Assembly (NCBI RefSeq): GCF_000003815.2 | Contig: NC_049988.1 | Span: forward strand, 1,513,150-1,577,149 | DNA from: Branchiostoma floridae | Lineage: Eukaryota > Chordata > Leptocardii > Amphioxiformes > Branchiostomatidae | Length of the DNA stretch: 64,000 bases | Direction of reading: 5' to 3' | Part shown: positions 11,510-24,101 of the stretch, piece after piece | Layout of the letters: each line of letters opens with the position of its first letter | Position numbering within the stretch: position 1 is the first letter of the stretch | Notes under the pieces: model-generated | Told to the model about the DNA's origin: nothing | The model's database searches: none | Seen by the model: only the letters and a program-made list of their open reading frames with translations | Made by a program: the position numbers and the translations under genes

Positions 11510-14500
11510 ATGGCTGCTGCAGACCAAGAACCCCACGTCAGCGCAGTTCGTCCTCGTTCCTACCAAGACGAGAGCTATCTGCACGGGTTTCTTGGAACTG
11601 TGGGTGACTTACAGAAGGCTGGGGTACTGCAGGATGTCGTCCTTGAAGTCGAGGGCCGGCGGTTTCCCTGCCATCGGCTTGTTCTGTCCGCGGCCAGCCC
11701 CTACTTCAGGGCCATGTTTACAAGTGACATGGCGGAAAGTCGTCAGAAGACAGTTGTTTTACAGGTAGGGTTGGCTGACGGCAGGTTAGAGAGTGAAACG
11801 AGGAATTTTCAAATATGATACGCATCATAGAGAATATGTGTAACGGGAAACCCATTGTTGCCAAAACATATGTTCCTTTAATGTGTCCCTCGCTATGCCC
11901 CCCCTCCCCACTTACTGACCTCTTTGGAATTTATGGTCAAAGGTCAAGTCAGAAGATAGAATAGCCGAATAGGTTTTGTGATATATTTGTGATATATTCT
12001 GCTATATACAACAAGACAGTGATACTCAAAATTACGTCATCGCCGAGTGACGAAGAAAGTTCGTCTCTTGTTTCCCAGTGATGAATTGCTTTTTTTCTGT
12101 GATCTCAATCTTAATCAATCTCATTTGATGTGCTTATATGCATACTGTTCATTTGCATATATGGAACAAAACTATACTCTCGTTACTGCATAACGTTACC
12201 CGAAGGTCGCCTACTCAGTGATCTTTAGAGACCAAGGAGCTTTTATGTTAGCTCCTTGTTAGAGACGTAGTTTATTTTGCTGGCGTTTTGTGATAGAGTA
12301 ATTGGGCTTGCTCTGAAAAGGGCCAGTTGTTTGAGAAGGCAGTGTATAACAATAACGGCAGCCTAACACATGGTGTGTCCTATGCCCAGCAGTTGGTTTC
12401 TCGGAGTGCGGAAATATTTGTGGTCACTGGTTTACCAGTGGGGAATGTTTCCAGTGCTAATTCCGGTAAACCGGTGCTGAAGTTTCCTCATAACTGGAAA
12501 ACTAGTGACGATAAGTATTCCCCACTGGTAAGCCAGTGACAACGTGACCTTCATCACTGGAAAACTAGCGACGATAAGTATTCCCCACTGGTAAGCCAGT
12601 GACAACGTGACCGTCATCACTGGAAAACTAGTGACGATAAATATTCACCACTGGTAAGCCAGTGACAACGTGACCTTCATCACTGGAAAACTAGTGACGA
12701 TAAATATTCCCCACTGGTAAGCCAGTGACAACGTGACCTTCTTCACTGGAAAATTAGTGACGATAAATATTCACCACTGGTAAGCCAGTGACAACGTGAC
12801 CTTCATCACTGGAAAACTAGTGACGATAAGTATTCCCCACTGGTAAGCCAGTGACGACTTCATCATTGGATACCGAGTGATCAGAAATTTACCCATGACC
12901 TCGGTAGCTTTGCGACACTCTAAGGTGAAAGGATAGTAGAGTTTTCTTTTACACAACGAATTGCGTGTAATCTCTTTACACAACCGATTGATCTCACATG
13001 CTGACATTTCAGGGCCTGTTAAAAGATGTCAAAAGAAGCATTAGAATGTCAGCAGGTGAGACAAATTGGTTGTGAAAAGGAAACTCCACTATCCTATGAT
13101 CTACCAAACTGAGGATTTTTTTTCATATGTGGTGAAAGTTTGAACATTATTACGTTTTGTTGTTTTTCAGGACTTGGATGCAGGCATGTTTGGGGAGATC
13201 CTGAGTTACATCTACTCGGGGACCCTCTATGTGTCCCTGGACAAAGTGCAGCCCCTGTACCAGGCAGCCGACCTCCTCCAACTGGACTATGTGAGAGACA
13301 CCTGCAGCAGCTACATGGCCATGAACGTGGAGCGCTCCACCTGTGTAGACCTGTACAAGTTTGCTGATGTCTTCTCTGTGGACATTGTTCTGAAGAGTTG
13401 TTGGCAGTGGATTGCCAAACACTTTACTGAGGTTAGCCTTTATATTTGTCGATGTAACATAGGGAATAAAAGCAGCAGTAACGAGACATGATTATGTAAT
13501 ATTTGAAGGAAAATAGACCTTTCATAACAAAATGGTATTGTAAAAAGCTTAAGATAAATTAAAATGTTCAAAATCAATGGCACCATTTTTAAAATCAATT
13601 TTGGTATGTAAAGGTTAAGTTTGACCAATCATTCAGTCTAATATAACCAGCTGCTGCTATGCAGTGTGCTTGTGGAACTGATCTGCTACACTGATATTGG
13701 CTATACATGTACATATAGTAGAGCATTTTGTTGCTTTTATCATTAGTATATTATAGCACATATAGATTCTTTTATTTCAGAGCAAGATTAAGTCACATTC
13801 TTCTTGTACTCCACACTTCACAGGTTGTGTCCAGTGTTGACTTTTTCAGCCTGAGTGTGGATCAGCTGACTGAAATCATCAGCCATGATGAGCTGGATGA
13901 TAAAGAGGAGACAACAGTGTGGGAAGCTGTGGTGAGATGGGTGCAGCACAGCAAGGAGGACAGGTGGGTGTTATAGAATTGTTCACACCTTGTGTCTACT
14001 TAATTGGACGTGTACCTATAGAAGCCAGTCTGTCCATATTTTCTGTAGTAATGTAAAAAAAGTTTAACTATGTCAAGTTGTACCCAACAGATTGCACCAC
14101 CTGCCCAGCATCCTCCCTCACATCCGCTTCAACCTGCTGACCTCAGATGACACGGCAGCCATCTTGGATCATCCCCTGGTCAGGGAGGATCCTGGGAGCT
14201 GTGAGGTCATCAAGACTGTGGTACAGAAAAGGAACTCTAATCTAAAAGCGAGGCTTGGGATGACTACAGAAATGGTTATGCTGTCCCATGTAGAGTCAGT
14301 ATACTACTTTGTTTGGCTTTGTAGGTTTAAAAGCTTTGTACAAAATTATTCCTCTTTTGCAGTACACATTTCTTTTTGATAGTCTAACCTCATTCTATCT
14401 TTTAATAAATCCCATTTCTCATGCATGCATGCAAGGCTAGATTTGAAAGATTTGCATGCTGTGATTTTGGCTTAATTTCTTAGGAAGAGTTACGAGTTTC

Positions 14501-15422
14501 CATTCCATTTTCATAACATTTTGCTATGTATTTTATCATCTCCAGTTCGAAAGAGCTCCTCTTTATGAACCCTCGGGAAGGGAAATACATCAGCTGCAGT
14601 TACAAGTCAGAAGACCTCCCTAGTTTCACAGATGTGACAGTCACCAGTGATAACAACATCTACGTCCTGACTCGTGATCGAGAGAGGAACAATGAATTGT
14701 CCGTGTTTAAGTACAACCATGCTGCAAATGTGTGGGAACATGCTGGCATGTCCTCAGTATCTAAGTGGCTACAACAGGAAAATGGTTTTAGATACTACAA
14801 TGAGCGTCTTGTTGAAGTTGATGGGGTTTTATTCTATCTTGCTGGCGGTAAAGTTGAAGACAGTGGCTTGGTATGGATGAGGAAGTACAACTGTCACACA
14901 GATCAGTGGCAGGAATGTTCACAGCTGAAACTTGACTATAATTCACACTACCAAAGTGCAGCATTGTCCTGCAGTTCACACCTCTATTTTATCGCAAGTA
15001 TGGAAGTGCATCGCTACGACCCAAAGCAGGACTGTTGGTGCAAGCGAGCCACACCGATCGACATTGCTGAAGTCTGTTCAGCAGTTGTCATGGGAACAGA
15101 GATTTTCTGCACAGATGGTGACTTCAGTCAGACTCTGGTGTACGACACAGAGTCAGACTGCTGGCAGGAACTGGAAGGCTGGCCCAACACAGAAAACCTT
15201 GGTATTGATATAGTTCCCAGTCTTTTTGTACTGGATAACCGAATGCATGTATTGTTAAACTGTACTAGTGAATCCGAGGAAGCATACATATATCTCCTAA
15301 ACGTGTATGACAGGTCTGCTGACACCTGGAGTGACGTGAAGGCCAGTCTGCCTTATAAGAGATATTATGGGCAGTGTTCTCCTGTGGCACGTATATACCT
15401 ACCATATCTTAAGGGGGCATGA
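11510..15422 (+). CDS. Kelch-like BTB-BACK-Kelch protein, gene B (five exons)
   Basis: Tandem paralogue of the gene at 5985 with the same architecture: exons 11510-11764, 13171-13431, 13824-13963, 14091-14294 and 14546-15422, giving 578 residues. Exons 1-3 have the same lengths as in gene A (255, 261 and 140 bp) and all phases match. BTB is in exons 1-2 ([19 protein letters not shown]), BACK in exons 2-4 ([23 protein letters not shown]) and kelch blades in exon 5 ([31 protein letters not shown]). The exon 4 donor was set at GTCAGT (14295) to keep phase. The upstream frame is open to 11456, but the conserved ATG at 11510 is preferred. Exon 1 differs from gene A at seven of 255 bases, whereas exon 5 proteins are roughly half identical by eye. 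Predicted Cullin-3 adaptor; substrate unknown. Confidence 0.88.
12425..12865. repeat. 63-bp tandem repeat in intron 1 of KLHL gene B
   Basis: Six units start at 12492, 12555, 12618, 12681, 12744 and 12807, exactly 63 bp apart, with a degenerate unit upstream. Each contains the self-complementary CACTGGTAAGCCAGTG. Because 63 is divisible by three, an antisense frame stays open with a 21-residue period. It sits wholly in an intron and is not considered coding. Confidence 0.85.
12931..13094. mobile_element. Foldback (inverted-repeat) element in intron 1 of KLHL gene B
   Basis: Two arms are inverted copies: left with GGATAGTAGAG, CACAACCGATTG, CTCACATGCTGACATT; right with AATGTCAGCAGGTGAG, ATTGGTTGTG, CTCCACTATCC. 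The loop is around 13010-13045. Probably a short foldback MITE; no target duplication resolved. Confidence 0.6.
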
Positions 15423-16506
15423 AAACTTGTCTGCGTTGATGCACAGTTTAAGGAAATATAGAGTACCAACAGGGCTCATAAGATTTTGTTTAGTTTTTTT
15501 TTTGTTTACTGGTTTCGCTGTATTACTCCACAATAGGGTGGATCTTCTGGTACTTGATTTTTATAGTTAAATAGAAAACTTATAGAAACGCTTTCTCATT
15601 TCGTATAGGTAAGGGACTGTTTAAGTAAGCACACCCTAAGCTTTATACAGCTTTTACCATTATTTAACGTTTAATCCAAATTGTATGTTACATGCATTTT
15701 CCCTTGGTGTCATTAACATTATATTTGTTTGTAGGCACATTGTGTGTTATTTGTTAGGTCACACCAATTTTATTTCTTGCTTCTCGGGATTTTTTCAGAT
15801 ACAAGTTAGACCGGAAGGTCGAAAAAAAAAATAATGTTTTTTAAATGTCTGGCGTGAAGAGATATGGCTTTAATAACAAAAAAACTGAAGAGTTTAATGG
15901 CACGTTTTATAGAGTCGATTCCATGACACCATGCGGGTTTTTCAACTATATTTGTAATGCTTTAGAATTAATGTCATATAATTATAAATTGTTATTAATA
16001 TTCATAAATATTTTGAAAAAAGGAAATACAGAAATACCATGTTTTAGAATTAGTTTTGATAGCTTGCATTTCTAAAGTTACCATCGAAAGATATCATTTT
16101 TAAGCATAAATTACAATTATAAAATTGTTTGTTTCAACTTTAGAAATATTTCGAAATAAAGAATGCCCCCTGTAACGAACGCTAATCCTCCCAATGTCTG
16201 TTTTGGTCGGGCAGTGGACCGCCGACAGGGCAGGAAGTCACTCTGGCGTGACGCCAGGCCAGAGTTCACTAACAGGCGTGCGACAAGTTACAAAGATAAA
16301 AACAATTTTTTTTTTCTGCACAAAAAGGGCCAACAAATATTGCAAACAATCAGGAAGTGACAACAGCAAGAACGAAAAGTTACAACATTAGTTTAATCCA
16401 TGCCAAACTAGCACAAAATTTGACACAGTTCAGCGGGTATATCATCTGTCAAATCGCACAAGTTTGGCATCAAAGGGAGGCATTTGGCTTCTAATACGCA
16501 GTTCTT
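15423..16506. other. Intergenic; MITE-end fragment near 15757
   Basis: Nothing coding recognised. TTA followed by GGTCACACCAATTTTATTTC (15757 on) and TTCTCGGGATTTTTTCAG resembles sequence at 51170 (TAA, then GGCCATACCAATTTAATTT and TTCTCGGATTTTTTCAG). Both look like left ends of one Harbinger-like MITE family. Confidence 0.45.
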
Positions 16507-16735
16507 TTGTATTGTATTGTATTGTTTGGGCCGGCTACTCTCTCTTCGCAGCCAGGGGCTGAATTGCGAGGAGCTTACAATAGGCGGGGCTAAGCCGCAA
16601 GGGTCTGAAATGGCAGCCTGTATACAGCGCCTAATGACCTCAATACGACAGTAATTGCCCCATGTGCGGCCAGGGACTGTAGGTTTTTGAACCACTCACA
16701 CCGCACCATCGCACATGTGGCGGGTTCTTTAAACG
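16507..16735 (-). repeat. SINE-like element, minus strand
   Basis: On the minus strand it carries GAACCCGCCACATGTGCGATGG, comparable to the CCACACGTGCGAT block of the SINE at 10497. It ends after CAGCCCCTGGCTGCGAAGAG with an (ATACA)n-like tail, seen on the plus strand as TTGTATTGTATTGTATTG near 16508-16528. Confidence 0.5.
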
Positions 16736-17120
16736 GAAAGCTGGACTATATATTCTATAGAACATAGTACAGCGTAAAAGAGCGCGCCGCTTCCGGGTCC
16801 GCTCAGTTGTGCTCGGGACGCCGTGAGAGACGGACGCACGGCAAATGCGCTCCCGCAAGTCCGTTATCACACTCTTTGATTGATATATGTCACCCACCAT
16901 ACACTTTGAGCGACTATCTTATGGTGAAATCATTATGATCAGTGCTAAATAAAGGACTAATTTCTCCATGTCATACATGCACCTGGTATCATAGTAGACT
17001 ATATGGAGTAGATAACTATACACGATATACATTGAGTATGACATACAAGGATGAAATCTGAAAAATATCAGACGGGCACTTTCTCCAAAGACTATTTCAC
17101 TGTTAGGAGCAACCTGACAA

Positions 17121-17171
17121 ATGCCCAGCGGCAGACCACGGAGACCCGGAAAGGCGAAAGTCAGCGCATCG
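17121..17171 (+). CDS. Candidate first coding exon, AT-hook-like, gene unknown
   Basis: An ATG in AAATGC context opens a 17-codon frame containing GRPRRPG, an AT-hook-like core. It is followed directly by the near-ideal donor GTAAGT (17172). No second exon was recognised downstream, so support is only a start, an open frame, a motif and a donor. It could be a chance match. Confidence 0.25.
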
Positions 17172-20100
17172 GTAAGTTTCTTTGTTTGTTTAGTAAGCCG
17201 TGTTTGTAATCAAAGGTACCCTAGGTTTGACAGTATAGCATAAGTTGTGAAAATTAGTTAATATAGGTAAAGTAACTGCTTAGCTTTTAATTAAAAAAAA
17301 ATAGGTCTAGCTAACTAAAACGCTATGACTGCAGTTTGTGGATATGATAGATCACATGGGGTGAAGGTGCAAGGGTCACAGTGCACGTCCTTGCAACAGC
17401 TGACGGCAATTTCGTAGGGCAACCTATGCATGCTGGTAGAGAAGTCCACGGCACTTCAATTCTCAGGCTCTGCATTAGGTCGAAAGAACACATCATAGTA
17501 ACAATCAACCGATTTCACTCAAAGTTAGGCGACTTCACAACGTACTCGGATTTTTCTGCCAAATAGTTGTGTCTGTGAACGGGGTAGCGATTATCAACGT
17601 TGCTGACTTTCGGATTGCGTGTATCATCGATGATTGAGGTAATTCTAAGCTAAATTGCTATAAAAGCGTGGATGGTGGCTGTATTTACATCAGAGTGAAT
17701 TGTAGTTGCTGTTTAGTGTCCCTAAACTGTTAACTTCAAGACTACAGTCGAACTGAACGGGCTATGATCTAACTTTATATGTATGACACGTAGCTATCGT
17801 GCAACACTTCTTACCCGCATTTGATCTCCTCAGACCCAGAGGTAACGTTATAAAGATGATAGTACATTTTTTGTCCATGGAAGTAACATACATGCATGCG
17901 AGAATTGTAGTGTATGAGACATGGAAATCAATACATAGAAAATACAAACACTAGCAAAATACCGATCAATGCTAGGGAAAAAAGAAACTTATGCCCATAG
18001 TGAAAACATTATGCCCATAGTGAAAACATGATTATGCCCATAGTGAAAACATTATGCCCATAGTGAAAACTTATGCCTATAATGAAAACCTATGCCCATA
18101 GTGAAAACTCAATTATTTGAACACACATGTCAACAAGGAGCTATAATTGTTCCACTACTGCAAGTGCAAAGACACTTTACAAATGAATATTCATGTACAC
18201 TCTGGAGATATGACATATGATGACAGAAGTTAAAACTTGCAATAACTTGTTCAAGTTCCAATAACAAATGTAAAAAAAAAACCTATGTCATATATAATGT
18301 ACAGCAATAATTGTCTAAATAAAGATTATCTCAGTCAACTTTGCTGTTAGGAAATTTCTCATACTTGTATACTGAGTAAAAATAGAGGCACTTGAACAAG
18401 CTAACTTCTCCAAAAAGGTAACTGTTTTGTACAATTGCTTTCAACTATCAAGTTTACTGGTATCATTATGGCAAGGATGGACGATGAATTTGACTATAAA
18501 CAAGCACCATTCATACCTAACTTGATAATGAAAATTGCAGACATGGACAGTGAGTTGATCAACCGCTCAAAACTTCTACCTCTATATAGAGAGTGAAGAA
18601 ATAGAGGGCTGAAAAATATTTGTGGTGACTTGTGCCTTCAACTGTGTTTACTGGAGTATTTGTTGTGTTCATGTATTTATCCAGAAATATGCTGTTGATA
18701 TCTTTTCTTCAGACAATATGTCATTAGTCAAACAAAGTCACAGAAGCATTTTACTTGCAAATAATGTTACCAGTGCAACATACAGGTGTGTATTTATTAC
18801 ATATCCTGGCATATGATGTTGTTGATAACTTCAGACAGTATATCATTGTTTTATCATTATGATTCCAGAGAGAAAGGGAGAGAAAGTAGCCGAAGAATTT
18901 TACTCACAGAACCAGTCTCACTGTGATTTTTTTCTCCACACAGAACACAAGTATTCTGAGTGTCACAGAAACCTATTGCTGACAAGTCCATCAGAACATT
19001 CTGGGGAAAAGAACAATTACATCTTCAATCAAGTTGCCTAGACCACCTCCTTGCTTGCAAAGCCTTCTCTCAGGGACAGTACTGTGTTTAACACACCATT
19101 TTATATCGAATTATGGACAGTAACAATCAAGGAAAATATAGTCATCAGGACCAGCAGCCAGATGTGTTGAAGCCTGTTGGATATGCATGATAGTATGTAG
19201 TTGTCCACTCCTTACAATATGAACATAATGTACAAAATGAGCCATGTTTGGGTCTTTAAGGTGCAGTGTATCATATCATATTTTCTTCAGGATGAAGTCA
19301 AAATGGTTTTGCACTTGTAACATTAGGGGACATTACATGTTGTAATGAGTTTGTTAGTTGATGTTGCAATGTACTGAAAGTAAAACAAGATCAATGTCAA
19401 TTGCCCTCAGAACATTTTGTTTTATTTTTGATGTTGAAATGTGTATTCTGTCAATCTAGCAACTTGAAATGTTTAAGTTTTGATTAAATGGTTGTCAGTT
19501 GGGAATGCTTTCCTATTTTATCATGTACAATGATAATAAAATACTCAACTTTAGAGACGCATTGCCATCTTTGTGTCACAAAATAGGCATTAGATACCAG
19601 CATTGTGATGAAAACCCTATTAGTTTGTCAAAACTGTTCTGTTCAAAAAGCAACTGTTCATCAAGTTGCTTACATCGTAAATCACCTTACCAATCATAGC
19701 TGGTATAAATGTCTTTCCTCAGGTATGCCCTTCGGCCCACTCCTTCCCGGTTTTGTTGTTGTGTGTCCATTTAGGTGTCATATATCGGGCCAAGTGTGCG
19801 ACATAACCGGGGGATTACGTTACCAATGCTGCATGTGGCGGATCTCGATAGCAAAATACACTGTAGTTGACTTCAGCAGCATTAGGGTACGTTATATTGA
19901 TTTTATATTGATTTTATGTGAGCTCAGATTTATGTGAAATTAGTCGACAAATAGTCCCAGTCAGCGCTCCGTGTGAAGCTGTTTTCTTACCGTAACAAAT
20001 TCGAATTACTGTTCACCTCCCCTCCCCAAAACCATTACTCTACTCGTGAAATCGACATTTTCTTCTCATGGATAGGATTTAGAATCCGGTGAAGAAATGT

Positions 20101-21735
20101 GAAATGACCAGGGTACAACATACACACAGTGTCCTTGTTCCTTATTGTGTCTATGACGCCGAGTTCTCTGTTTCTGCCCGACGTCCCTTTCCTGACCTTG
20201 CCACTGTTGCCTGGGAGTCACTACTGAACATGTTTGCGATTTCATGTCGGACCAAAAAAAAAAAAAAATCAACACTTGTATTTTCTAAACTAAGGGGCAA
20301 ATCTTTCGTTCAACAAGTCTGAAGCAAGTTACGTACACCCAAGGATAAGATTGTGTGATCGGCAACAAACGATAGTTTGTTTTCTTGTCATGTGATATAA
20401 CGTTATCGGGAGGGAGTTCGGCTTGTACACAGTGAAATGTACTGTATGTAACGCTACGGACTGTATGTAACTGAAGGGCACGAGTCAGAAATTTATATTC
20501 TTAGTTACTGCAACTCTGAGTCACGTACTTACGTACTTACACACACACTGCTACAGTTGTACGGACTACAGGTACATGTTACTGGTCAGTAATGGACGTG
20601 AGTAGGCGTAAACCGCTGCGGTACATGTATACAAGTACCACAGTTGCAGTGTTGTGTCTATTTATTGTGTCGCCAATTTGTAACCTAAAACGACTGACAT
20701 TTGCGGCGGCTTGTTTTACCGCGGGAGCATATCACTTGTACGTCTGCCCACCAAGACGGTCAGCGTCAAAATGAGATGTTACCCTTCTGGCAGGAAGGTT
20801 TAGGATATATATAGTATTCTGAGCCGCGGCCGTTGGCGCGGCGTTCCACCCGCAGAAGTTTGGAAGGGTTCCGCCTTCTATAGCGAACTTTTGCGTTTAA
20901 AGTTACCAACAGGAACTGTGGCTCCAGTTGTCTTACTGAGGGGTGACTGTGGTGAGAAAGATGTCGGTTAGCGTGAGGATCAGTCCGCTCCATATATGAT
21001 GATTTCTCCATCGTTTCAACGCTAACCATTAAAATGTTGTACCCAAAACTGTGTTCCACTCATGGCGTCTTTCTCTAAACCAAGGCAGCCCGGACACACG
21101 TCCTGTTTTAGAACAAATCCTTCATTCTTGTTCTTCCAACTGGAGGTTGCTTAGTTTAGCTTAAAAGATGTTGTACAAAAACTCCAGCCCAGCAAACGGC
21201 TCCCCCCGCTGGCCAAGGTTATATTGCACCATTAGGTAATCCCCACACTTGACAGCATTTTGACATGAAAATAGAATCTACGAATAGACAAGCAATTAAA
21301 ACACAATTGCATTTATTCAACGTTTCATTTTTTTTCAAAAACTTTAACCGGTCTGTGTGACAAACTAAATTGATAAAATAGCAGGGTGATAAAAATTTCA
21401 CCCTGTAATTTTTATCAATTGAATGACCGACCCGAACATTGTGTCACGATGGAAATAAAAAAAAACAACAACAACTAATCTCTTCTTGGGAATAAATTGC
21501 TTATCGCATCATTTGTAATTTATCACTTTCTGTGACCGTATGTAGTGAACATTACTAGTACATTAGAAACACACATATATATATATTGTAATTGCAAAAA
21601 CACAGCGAACAGAAAAAGAAAACAAAACCTTTACATAAATAGTGTATTTAGGCTAGACCGTGTATTTTGGGTAAACATTATTTTTTGCTTGCAATAATCT
21701 GGTTTTTATTGGTCTATTCCTTCCTTTCTAATAGG
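17172..21735. other. Intergenic, no gene recognised
   Basis: Apart from a short tandem array at 17999-18110, no domain or phase-consistent exon series was found. Several 60-110 codon frames lack homology I can recognise and have no splice context. Confidence 0.5.
17999..18110. repeat. ~21-bp tandem repeat (TTATGCCCATAGTGAAAACA)
   Basis: Six slightly variable direct copies lie head to tail, with two extra bases once. There are no unique spacers, so this is a minisatellite. Confidence 0.85.
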
Positions 21736-21962
21736 CCTTGAAACGGATAAATGAAACTTTTGAGCTGCCCTGTACCCACACTCCCCACACATGTAGGGTT
21801 CCTCCCCAGTGGTTGACTTCGGTTCACAGCTCAAACTGGTTTGGCTCGTTGTTGGCTGGTCTTTGGTTTTAATTGCATCCCGGTCACCTAAAATCCAGTA
21901 GGAGACCCACCACGGAAGTTCTTGGGAACAGCAGTAGAAGACCCAATACCTGCCTCTGCCAT
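21736..21962 (-). pseudogene. Zinc-finger gene relic (5' coding exon), minus strand
   Basis: The complement reads CCATTAG, GTTCGAC, ATG (start at 21962), then a leader homologous to the genes at 3579 and 30345 (MAEAG, TAVPKNF, GGSPTGF). A one-base deletion relative to the 3579 copy, at the GGATTTTAGGTGACC site, shifts the frame into a stop. The first finger (YMCGECGYR type) follows in another frame and is cut off after about 20 residues. This is a dead third member of the local family in the opposite orientation. Confidence 0.8.
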
Positions 21963-22891
21963 GTCGAACCTAATGGAATAAAACAAGAAATGCTTTTAAA
22001 AAAAGCTGTGCCTTGCCGCGTGGTATGGATATCGTCAGGAAAAAGTAGGTCGGCACTTCAAGCCCGGCAAGGCAAAATGCTGTGCCTTGGCGTGCAGGAG
22101 GGATAATTTGCTAGTCTGTTAAATACGTATTATGCGAATGCACAGTCTGCACGGTGGCATGGGTTGGAAGATTTAGTGCAAAAGCACAGTCTGCACAATG
22201 GCAAGGATTGGTAACAAGTGATTCAGACTTTGTCTACTTGATGGCGTATTTCATTCAATATTCACTTTGGCTTCAACACGGCTCTGGTCTGTGCTGTGAA
22301 GAAATCTGCAATCGAAGACTGAAAGAGAAGGAAAACAATTTCTTGTGTCAACATTAAAACCAACTGAAAGAGCATATGCATATTTAATTAATAGAATACT
22401 AGTGGTTTCTAAACATATGACAAAGGAGGTTTAAATAGACCTTGACATGACTAAAGGGTAGCCAATTCCATGGCATTCTTCAATATTTGTTGTAGAGAGG
22501 ATCTGCTCCCCTCCTCCACCGACAGCATAAATCTTTTTAAAAAATGGGACCATAATGAAGGCAATACTATAGAAACAGTCCTGAGAAGACACTTAATCCT
22601 CAAGCACCCGACCTTTTTTTGCGACTAAAATGACCGAGTGGGGTCCAAACGGACCCCAAAATGAATGTTCATAAAATCCCCGTTCTAATTCTTATCGGTA
22701 ATCATTGTACATAAATAGCTGCGTCAATGTAAGAGGAATATTTTGACATGATAAAGTGTAGCTTATTCCAGCTCATTATCATAATTTATGCAAAAGATCA
22801 GAAGGACCACGTTTTGCACTAAACCTATTTTGACCAGAGATGGGAATTTTGAGGCTCTCAACAAGCTTTATGTCTCATAACTAAAAAATGC

Positions 22892-23062
22892 ACCAGACAG
22901 CTGTCACCATGGTTACTGGAGGTGTTGCAGACACCCTGTGGTGTTAGGTTACATGTAGCAAATTTCAGAACAAAGCTCGAGGGGCTAGATTATGAATGTG
23001 TTTGTGTAAGAGTAAACAGATCTCCTTTGAAATTGCAAGTCTACCGACGGGTGACCGATAAA
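22892..23062. repeat. Dispersed repeat family, copy 2
   Basis: Matches 2726-2900 through CATGGTTACTGGAGGTGTTG, GGTTACATGTAGCAA, AAAGCTCGAGGGGCTAGATT and GTGACCGATAA. A partial further copy lies at 23141-23220. No coding potential. Confidence 0.65.
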
Positions 23063-23698
23063 TGGTATTTACCCTCGCGGAACAAAGTTATAGTTTGCTT
23101 ATACTGTTTTTTTGCTACCTTTCTTTTATTTTATTTTTCAAACAAGTAAGGTTAATGAACTGGGTAGTCACTATCGTTACCGGAAGTGTAAAAGACACAT
23201 TTTGGTGTTTGGTTACATAATAAGTTATTCCAAAAAAAATGAATGTGCAAATTCAGGTTGGTCCCTACCTCAGTTTCAGTCCAGAAATGGCTCAAGCCCT
23301 ACCCTATACTATTATATAGACTTATTTATTTTTGCAATTTTGATTTATATTTAGTATTGATCATAGCGTTCAAATTTCCTCTTATAAATTCAAAGAATCA
23401 TTTTTCTTCACATGCGTGATCTAACTCCTGATTCATTTAGATAGCTACTGCTGTGGTTTCAACTCATTTCTTTTGGTGATTTTGTTTAGTTTAGATTATG
23501 TGCGTTCATAACATCCAGTTTCTAGGGTAGGCCCACGAAAAGGTTTCTCCCCCCCCCCCCCCCCCCCTGAATGTATCTGCCTATGTCGATCAATTTACAT
23601 ACAGCTCTTTTAATACCCGAGACAATATCATACTGTCATGAAGCAGCACATAACGCTAGCCTGGTTGTTTATACTACTACCATTCGTACAATAGATTA

Positions 23699-23906
23699 CT
23701 GTAAATGCAGAAATGTTCGCGGTGGATTAATGTTCGCGATTTTCGCGGTGGCCACTTTACCGCGAACTTAAAACCACCGCGAACATTTTTCTATAACGGT
23801 AATAGACTGCAGACTATGGTGTTACCGCGAGATCAAAACCACCGCGAAAGGTCCTCTTTCAAGCTACCGCGAAATTAAATCCCCGCGAACTTAAATGTAT
23901 TTACAG
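23699..23906. mobile_element. Tc1/mariner-like MITE with TA duplication
   Basis: The 208-bp element begins CTGTAAATGCAGAAATGTTCG and ends CGAACTTAAATGTATTTACAG. The imperfect inverted repeats are ~24 bp, flanked by TA (23697-23698 and 23907-23908). The interior has many CpG-rich CCGCGAAC / GTTCGCGG repeats in both orientations. Confidence 0.75.
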
Positions 23907-24101
23907 TAGTTCCATATATTTTAAGATATTAGCAACTCATGTAGTTAAACTGTTCTGTATACGTATTGTATGTACAAGTTGCCACACATTGTATCCTTTA
24001 CAGTTGTCGTACAATAAAGTTCTATTCTTCTATTCTGTATTACATGTACCGTATTGTTAACTGCATATTATGCAGTATTACATTAAATATATTATATTAT
24101 T

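Noticed and set aside
12432-13007. Antisense ORFs with repeated [11 protein letters not shown]
   Set aside because: Translation of the 63-bp intronic repeat, inside an intron of KLHL gene B.
17999-18110. CRISPR-like direct repeats
   Set aside because: Copies are contiguous with no unique spacers, and the genome is eukaryotic.
20592-20774. Plus-strand 60-codon ORF with one hydrophobic stretch
   Set aside because: Short, no homology recognised and no neighbouring exon; a hydrophobic stretch alone is not enough.
20766-21059. Minus-strand 97-codon ORF
   Set aside because: No recognisable domain, odd composition and no splice or promoter support.
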